Shown piece after piece: positions 57,317 through 64,000 of a stretch of DNA of 64,000 nt. The stretch comes from Favolaschia claudopus. Taxonomy: Eukaryota > Basidiomycota > Agaricomycetes > Agaricales > Mycenaceae. A program made the translations under genes and the position numbers. The stretch covers positions 1-64,000 of the forward strand of contig JAWWNJ010000034.1 of NCBI GenBank assembly GCA_037176885.1. The letters run 5' to 3'. Position 1 is the stretch's first letter. The number at the start of each line of letters is the position of its first letter. The notes below the pieces were generated by a model. That model did no database searches. It was not told where the DNA came from and worked only from the letters and a program-made list of their open reading frames with translations.

Positions 57317-58434
57317 GAGGATTCAAAGCGAGGCGGGGCAGCATTCGACAAATCAACAGTACCCAAATTTCTAGTGGGCGATTGAGCGGACGTATGTATT
57401 TGAATCAATGGAAGCTGATATCAAATGCGGACGGCGAAGACACAGGACCCTGAACCCAAAGGCTAACTTCTTTGGTGCCGCTGCACCGTATATCCGCGCC
57501 GGTGGTCCAAACCTTGCTCGTCCCAGGACCCAGAATGATATTGCCAGATTGTCTTTTATTATGTCGAATTGGTCCGCGCGACCTACCAGTGGATACATGC
57601 AGAGGATTCGTTACAGTTTTGCAGTCCAGGGCATAATGAGCGATAAGATCAAGATAAGAGGCCCTGTGTAGAAACAGGCATTACAACTACCACGGGCTCA
57701 CCAACCCCAAGAATAGACCAAATATATGCGAAGGAAAAAACACGCAGCAGCGTCCACATCTAAGATTCATCGATAATCCGAATTGATGCGCGAACGACCG
57801 TCGTGTGTGTGTGTGTGTTTATATTCGAAATCAGGCGCATCAATGCCTCCATCACCACGGATCACGCGCACGAAACTGCGCATCAAAAAAACACGTACAT
57901 ATACAAAGCACAGCTTGCTGCTTCTTCGTGACTGCTCTGATAAAGCGTGAGTTTGGAAGCAAGAATATTTCGAGAACAAGAAGAACGTTCAGGTTCAATT
58001 GCTGCGCGATTGTGCTGCTTCTCAGTGACTCGACTTCTGCTGATGGCAGTCCATCTTCTTCCGTTGTTAATTTTATTGCTGTCTCCTAAACTCTGGCGGT
58101 TATTGCGCGTTCTTAGAGCCAAGGTTTAACAGTGGGAATTGTTTCGCATTGACCTTTCTTCCACTTTTACATCTCTCTCAGTGCTCTTTTACGCGTACAA
58201 CACCAAATGGCGCAGCTGAACGTCCAATGCAACGCCTGGACGGAGGGAGAGCAGGGAACCTGGGGACCATCGTAAAATCTCGTCCTTCTCGTTTCCGATT
58301 CGTGATCAGTTACCCGTTTCGCAGTAGCCCGTCTTCCTGGTCTGAACCCGATGGCGAGGAACTGACGGGAACCCTTCCGTAAACCGTCGGCGCGAATGAG
58401 TCCGTAACCAGCTAACTTTGTTTTTAGAGAGTGG
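57317..58434. other. Intergenic region with a (GT)n microsatellite
   Basis: Holds a run of about eight GT dinucleotides near 57802-57818 and short open frames on both strands (57371-57671) with no recognisable motif. It probably contains the upstream regions of the two divergent genes around it. Confidence 0.5.
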
Positions 58435-58539
58435 TTGTTGTCCGCTGAGGAACGCCAGACAAACTGGGACCTTGTACTGTGCGCTCTTATGTGTTTTCTC
58501 CTCGGTTTTCAATGCGTTTTATATTTTCCTAGGTCTGAT

Positions 58540-60285
58540 ATGCAATCCCCCCGCTTCGAACATCCGATGAAGGCGCCAGCCGTCCAGGTATCATCTATAC
58601 CGCAGGACCTCGATAGCGATCGATCTGGATTGCTTCGTAGACTTCGTCTATCTGGATCGCTAACCTCAAATCTCTCCGCCGACGAGCTTGGCATTTCCGA
58701 CTGGATCCCTACGGGGGCAGCCCTATTATCCGGCTATGATCAACTGGTCCATGAGTTGCGAAAGAAGTTGGAGCTTGCGAAATTTAGGCAGGCGTGCGCC
58801 AAGCATATACTACTGGGGTCATCGTATGGCTTAAGTTCCATTGGTCGCGTCCCTAACGAGCTATGGAATGAGATCTTCGGATTGGCCTGCGACCGTCGCA
58901 CTGGTTGGCCGGAGGTCACTCTGCGCACGCTGACGCAAGTTTGCAAGCAATGGAGAACATTGCTGACTGCTTCCCCAGCAGCTGCTTTATGGAACCCGGT
59001 AGATCTGCGTGACTCTGGCGGTCCTATCGCCGCAAGGAAGGCCCAGCTGAGCTATGTCACTTCGTCGAACATCCTCGAACTTGTCATGTCCGCTGACGAC
59101 ACCCGAACGGACCACGATCTTCTGCAGTCTGTATTTCGACAGCCAATCCGTAACCCGCCTATTAAGCGCATTCGGCGCTTGACCATCCACGACGTCTATT
59201 CCTCAACCGGCATTGCCAACCGATCGCTTTTTTCTCAGTCTGCTGCGATACCCGATATCGACGAGCTGTATATTGTCGGAGCTCATTGGTTCGTAGGAGA
59301 ATACCCCTCCGTCAACGGCTTACCCGCCTGGTTTGCCAGCTTGGACCAAAACCAGCTACAACCAGAACTCCATATCGAGAGAGGAATAACAACTTTGACG
59401 TTGATTCAGACGCTTGAGCCTGAGCACACACTCCACGTTCCCTGGTCTTCGTTGACCGTGTATTCCGAGCTGAATACAGCTCGCGCGAATGGGATTATCC
59501 CTTCCTCTCATTTGCGCCGTCTCAGCTCGCTTACCAGCCTGTCCTTGGGAGGGGTATTCCTCCCTCACATTTCCGACACTGGACGTGTCGAATTGCACGA
59601 ACTCACCTATTTTCACTATATCGTCCCTTGGAGTTGGGTCCCCGGGATTGAAGCTTTCGAGGGCGTCAACTGCCCGAATCTTACTCGATTGCACCTCTAC
59701 GGAAGCTCTTGGAACACTCCCTGTTTGTCGGAAGCCAGCGAGCGCTTCCATGCAGACCTCGCGCGGTTCCTACCGCGTTGTCCATTCCTCGACACTTTGG
59801 AGTTAGCGCTCCCGGTTCCCTACTCCTCTGCCGTTCTGATCAACCATCTTCGAGCTTGTCCGTCTCTCCTTCATTTGGAGCTTGATTTCTGTCATCCGGA
59901 GCTCGTCAACGATTCCTTATTCCAGGAGTTGTCTGACACGACATTAGTTCCCCATCTTCGCTTCTTGAGGTTAGTCGATGGCGGTCATTCAAGGACACAT
60001 CCAAGCGCCTTGGACGAAATTGACGCCGTACCTACCTTGATACGTATGATCAGAATTCGCTTCCGAAACAACCTTCGCCGTCTCAGTTTTAGGCCTAAAC
60101 ACCGGGAGATGCACTCGTACTATTCTGAGCGCACTATACTGGAATGGGAGTCCAAGCTGCCCTCTAAGTGGGATAGGCTTCCAGTCTACGGGTTTGAATG
60201 GAACCTCCCTCACGCGGCACGGCTGGCTATAGAAGAGCTCGTGCTAACCGACGGCTTGAGCGGTATTGAGCTTCTACCTCAATGA
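58540..60285 (+). CDS. F-box/LRR protein of the common Agaricomycete type
   Basis: A 581-codon frame from ATG 58540. The order is typical: a coiled-coil-like segment (YDQLVHELRKKLELAKFRQA) at residues about 66-85, then the F-box (IGRVPNELWNEIFGLACD ... VCKQWRTLLTASPAALW) at about 101-150, then leucine-rich strands (LSSLTSLSLGGVFL, FLDTLELALPVPYS, LLHLELDFCHPE, LRFLRLVDGGHS). The frame is open further upstream, but 58477-58530 looks like an intron (GTGCGC ... TTTTCCTAG), so an extra 5' exon may exist. The gene is intact and is the most canonical F-box protein in the window; expected to recruit a substrate to an SCF ubiquitin ligase. Confidence 0.82.
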   Translation: MQSPRFEHPMKAPAVQVSSIPQDLDSDRSGLLRRLRLSGSLTSNLSADELGISDWIPTGAALLSGYDQLVHELRKKLELAKFRQACAKHILLGSSYGLSSIGRVPNELWNEIFGLACDRRTGWPEVTLRTLTQVCKQWRTLLTASPAAALWNPVDLRDSGGPIAARKAQLSYVTSSNILELVMSADDTRTDHDLLQSVFRQPIRNPPIKRIRRLTIHDVYSSTGIANRSLFSQSAAIPDIDELYIVGAHWFVGEYPSVNGLPAWFASLDQNQLQPELHIERGITTLTLIQTLEPEHTLHVPWSSLTVYSELNTARANGIIPSSHLRRLSSLTSLSLGGVFLPHISDTGRVELHELTYFHYIVPWSWVPGIEAFEGVNCPNLTRLHLYGSSWNTPCLSEASERFHADLARFLPRCPFLDTLELALPVPYSSAVLINHLRACPSLLHLELDFCHPELVNDSLFQELSDTTLVPHLRFLRLVDGGHSRTHPSALDEIDAVPTLIRMIRIRFRNNLRRLSFRPKHREMHSYYSERTILEWESKLPSKWDRLPVYGFEWNLPHAARLAIEELVLTDGLSGIELLPQ

Positions 60286-61400
60286 AACCTCGGCGCGCCG
60301 GTTCGTTCCCATCGCCATCTATTGCATCTCTTCTGAATCCATTGATATAAACAGAGCCTCAAATTGCTTACCACGTTCCAAATCCTGGTGCCCAATGCTA
60401 ATTTTGTTTCATAGTACAAAACTACCCTGTCTTGAAGTCAGCGCGCACGTATGCAGAGTCGGACATCCTCCATTGCACACATATTTCATTGTGCTGAAGC
60501 CATCGCCACCTCTTTGTACCAACGATTGTTCAAGAATTTACCTTATAAGTACAAAACACCCAAGAAATAGCAATTCTAAACGTGAATTCCACAACGAGAC
60601 TTAAGCGTGCGAGTTATACATGTTTATGACCCAAAAGCAGGGGGTGTGACGAGTGACAGAAATTAGAAAACACATATAAGGAAAACAAATATGGAACGTT
60701 AGTATTCATTTACCATATGAAGTAAGGATAAGTCTGGATAAGTGTGAAGTCACGGTCACATCTGACCGGATTTAAGCAAACTTTGATGCCTTTGGGGGTC
60801 GTTTGGAAAGAAAAGACAACGATTCCTTCCTTCGTCAGGATTCGTAATTTGCCTGTCAATGCTATGATGGGCTCCGCAAAACATACTCTCTGGACAGTAC
60901 ATTAGCGCCCCTCAACGTTGAGGCTTGGCTTGAAGAAATACCGCACAAATCTCAGGAGTCAGAAGTACTTCGCCGTTTATCGTTCGCTGAAATGTATGTG
61001 ATCTCGTGCTAGATGAAAGCCGGCATTGAAGTCAATGAATACCCAGCATGTAAAATCCGCTTACCGCCAAATAGCTCTTCAACGAGCCGAAGATTTCGTG
61101 TCGCCGTGTCGTCCGTGGGTCTATGCTGCGCTTTCTCTTTCCTGCACTGAAATCAGACTGTAGGGGTAATTTTCCCCGTCTACTCGGGATCTACGATAGG
61201 TCGGAGTATGGACATAGAGGATAGTGAGTCGAGGGATGGAATGTCACGAAGATTCGTCATGAAGGGCAGGATATGTACGTCGTCGACTTAGTTTTTTCAG
61301 TTTTCTTATTCATCATTCGCGTTCTTTTCACCCTCCGCTGGCTTCAGAACACTGTGCATCCGCATTCCAGGCCACACTCTTCATTCTCAATGTCTGCCGT
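60286..61400. other. Intergenic region, no gene seen
   Basis: AT-richer DNA without a sustained frame or clear signal on either strand. Confidence 0.55.
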
Positions 61401-62139
61401 GTCCATTCCCGCCTCACTCTGCCGCTTTATTTGCCCGCACGCCATCGTTCTCCTGACCCCCGGCAAAGGCACGACACAGCCCGACTATGAAGAATATGAA
61501 GCACGGTGCTTCTCCTGTCGCATCACCCTCGCACTGTCCCTCGCCTCTATCCTCACCCTTCGCTCGCCGCTCTTTTTTTTTTCTCGTGTGCTGCGTCGCC
61601 TGTCTTCATAGTTTCGTCGCCTCAGCAAGACACCACCCTGCTTCTCCGCGATCCCGTATCGCCGTCATTGGCGCGGCTGCAGCCGTACAAGCACAGATTG
61701 TGCTGTACTTATCGAGAAGCGCCGGTGTGCCCTCCACCTCACGTATCGGTTAGTCGGCGTGCAATATTGTCACGGCTGTGACGCTGCGTCGAGACGGCTT
61801 CCGAATTCCCGTACCGCAGCAAGTGTACCTCTTACCAAACCGCTAGTCCGCCGTACTACTGTGCTCGCGGATCTCCCCTCGGCTCCTTTTGACGCGCGTC
61901 GTTGGCCGTCGCTCGTGCCCGTCTCGTTTCTCATCTGCGACGACAGGCGACGTTCTCCGTCAACAGGTCCACTCCCGGCGCTCGCTACAGACCAAATCAT
62001 TCCGGGCTCCGATGAGGATGGGTTTTGGGGATCGCACAAATGGGAACGACCGTCTGGCGTACTGTAATTCGGGTGAAGACCCGTGTGCGCGGCACGCCAA
62101 CCATCCCTGGCTCCTTCTCCCCTCATCCAAACCCCTTGC

Positions 62140-62945
62140 ATTTCATGGTCGTCTGCGATGCTCGCCACGTCATCCAGCACCGCCACAGCCGACGCACTCT
62201 CCTCCGTCCTCCCCCTCGTGCAGGCGTTCTCCATCCTCTCGCTCCCCGCGGCATCGTGGGGGAGGGCGATGCGCTGCCTCTGCGTGCAGCTGATGGTGCT
62301 CAATGTCTGCGGAAGGTCTTTCAGGGGTGGGCCAGGGTGGATTTGTGTGGAGGATCTTGGGTGGACTGGTCGGCGCGGGGATTGGCCTCTGAGTGTGAGG
62401 CAGACTTGGGTGTCGTTTGGCGACTGCTACACGTGTCCTGCGTTCTTCCGAAGACGGTTGGGCCGTTAATCCTACTGGTGTGGATCGTCGCCGCTGCAGT
62501 CTCGATTCGCGCGCTGTCTCCGCACGCGACTGCCTTGAAAACCTCTTGCGATAGCTTTCTGCTCGGACGACAGCGTTGTGGCGAACGCCCTCTTCGATGG
62601 AGGTACGTATCGTCATCGTAGAAGCGTTTTCTCACTCGCCTCAATCTCTTCTATCCAGGGATTCAGCAAGTCTATGTATCGCTCCCTCAGCGTTTCTCAC
62701 TCCTCGCTGTCTCTGACGCGTTCGCCTCGGGCGGTCGTGACGGGCGGCCCGAGTTACCTGTCCTTCCCAGCATCGACCCAGCGCTGGTCGAGTCGTCCCT
62801 GCCTGCGGGGCGCACCGTCGCAGCACTCCGGTAACGACCGGCTACCAGGTTGCCGTACCTCAGAAGAGGAAGCATCGATCGTCGCCGGCGTTCGAGGCAG
62901 CATCTGCTATTCGCCGCCCATGCTGAGAGAAATGAAGGCTTTCGA
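62140..62945 (+). pseudogene. Degenerate spliced unit R3, copy 1
   Basis: A plus-strand frame with DARHVIQHRHSRR (from about 62153) is followed by a good intron (62603-62658, GTACGT ... CTATCCAG) and an exon GIQQVYVSLPQRF. It then runs on to a basic end (VPQKRKHRSSPAFE). The same order recurs at 63139-63493. Frames between these segments do not connect cleanly, so I regard it as a decayed gene. The family is unknown. Confidence 0.45.
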
Positions 62946-63138
62946 GGTCTAAGCATGCGGAGCTCCCCTCCAATGCGGTTCTCGTCGCGGGCCATTGATG
63001 TTGCTCTTCTCTCATGCATCTTCTCGTCCGCTGATCACCACGAAAACGAAAGTCAGCGTGCCATGCGCCTCCTCGGCACTTCCAGCTCATCGGTACCCTT
63101 CCCCTCCCCTCCATCCCTTCAAGCTCTCCAATAGTGGC

Positions 63139-63493
63139 CTTATCGTCCTCGACAGCCGCCACGTCATCCCGCACCGCGACACGCGACGTATGCTCTCCGT
63201 ATCACCGCCCACTACATCGTCGGGGAGCTCAATGCGCTGCCTCCATACCCCGGAAGACGGCCTCTCCGTAGCGAAGTTCTTCCCTCGAGGTATGCGTCTT
63301 CGGTGAGCTATTGACCCGCTCTTTTCTCACTGATCTCAATTTATTCTACTTTAGGTATCCAACGCGTCACGCACATCTATTTGTGTGTCCTTCCTTGTGC
63401 CCCTTTTCCACCCTTCGACCCCGCGTATCCTCTCCACCCCTCTCGTCCTCGTCTGCCGCCTCCACGGCCGCATCCTTCAATCTCGGAAGATAG
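63139..63493 (+). pseudogene. Degenerate spliced unit R3, copy 2
   Basis: IVLDSRHVIPHRDTRR (from 63142) leads to CLHTPEDGLSVAKFFPR, an intron 63290-63354 (GTATGC, CTGAT, TTTAG) and an exon starting GIQRVTHIYLCVLP. This parallels copy 1 across the intron. No ATG-initiated complete frame. Confidence 0.45.
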
Positions 63494-63907
63494 TTGACTT
63501 GATTAACCCATCCACCTCTTCCTATTCCTCGCTTCCACAGACCGCGCGTCCCTTCGCGTGCTGAGCTAGGAATACGCAGTGCACTTTTACGCAGGCGTCA
63601 CCCGTACGCCCGCAGGTTGCTGATCAGTCTTGGGGCACCTACCTCTGCGCTTACGAGTGGCGGGCCGCCGATCCGCGGTGGATTCACTTCCTGGCGCACT
63701 TGGTGCTTGCCGCCAACGCCCCATGAGACGGGAAAGCGGTGCGACGTGGGCTCTCGCTAGCATCTGTGGTGATAGTGTACTCGTCTAAATCGACGATGCC
63801 ATCCACGCGCCGGACGATGGTATACCCCGCCGCGGGATGATCCAGCACGTATATCTCGTCGCTTTAACTGTCCTCCATCCCTCGAAGCCGGACCCGTCCA
63901 CCACAAA

Positions 63908-64000
63908 CGTCCTCGCCATCCTCGATAGCGACTACGTCATTCGGCACCGCCACCGCCGAAACATATCCTTCGCTCCCCTGCTGCGTCCCGCCGTCCCGCG
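63908..64000 (+). pseudogene. Degenerate spliced unit R3, copy 3 (cut by window end)
   Basis: LAILDSDYVIRHRHRRN is encoded at about 63913-63963, matching the other two R3 copies. The copy runs out of the window. The sequence from 63494 to 63907 shows no other feature. Confidence 0.4.

Noticed and set aside
57371..57671. Short frames on both strands upstream of the 55673-57316 gene
   Set aside because: A spliced upstream exon is possible, but no frame-consistent donor/acceptor pair could be fixed.
61770..62303. 177-codon minus-strand frame
   Set aside because: Antisense to the degenerate R3 unit; basic low-complexity composition and no motif.

Overview
The window is a chromosome end of a filamentous fungus, most likely an Agaricomycete (Basidiomycota). 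It opens with about 30 copies of CCCTAA, the C-rich strand of a TTAGGG telomere in the orientation expected for a left end. Genes carry many 45-140 nt introns with GTRNGT donors and CTRAY branch points. The gene content (several F-box/LRR proteins and a TET/JBP-type oxygenase) is typical of mushroom-forming fungi. No species can be named from the sequence alone.

Layout. (1) 1-179: telomere. (2) 180-15952: a non-coding subtelomere built from one diverged repeat family. It includes a perfect 2,710-bp tandem array (180-6664) and a second near-identical duplication with a 2,815-bp period (9210-13951). Its building blocks repeatedly end in the same device: a 20-bp palindrome, exactly 12 nt, then CTAG. 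This is the architecture of a Helitron 3' terminus, but the window holds no Rep/helicase gene. (3) 15953-16800: the subtelomere/unique boundary, with a fragment of an RNA14 (CstF-77) gene abutting the innermost CTAG, followed by an array of short imperfect hairpins. (4) about 17-34.9 kb: gene-poor DNA with many well-formed intron-like signals on the minus strand but no sustained reading frame. Diverged repeated exons suggest decayed copies of a micro-exon gene family. (5) 34.9-60.3 kb: the gene-bearing part. It holds a 19-exon minus-strand gene with exons as short as 21 nt, a divergently transcribed 5-exon gene, a TET/JBP-like 2-oxoglutarate dioxygenase, a WRN/RNase D-like 3'-5' exonuclease, two unrecognised genes, and at least five F-box or F-box-like proteins plus two related proteins arranged tail to tail. 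A 130-bp minisatellite sits at 44.9-46.0 kb. (6) 60.3-64 kb: mostly non-coding, with three degenerate copies of another small spliced plus-strand unit.

The F-box genes probably encode substrate adaptors of SCF ubiquitin ligases, a class that expands quickly in Agaricomycetes. Two of them (42979-44776 and 50457-52234) are paralogues, one carrying a frameshift. This suggests an active birth-and-death process next to the telomere. I reconstructed the exon structures by hand from splice signals and reading-frame continuity, so they need RNA evidence.
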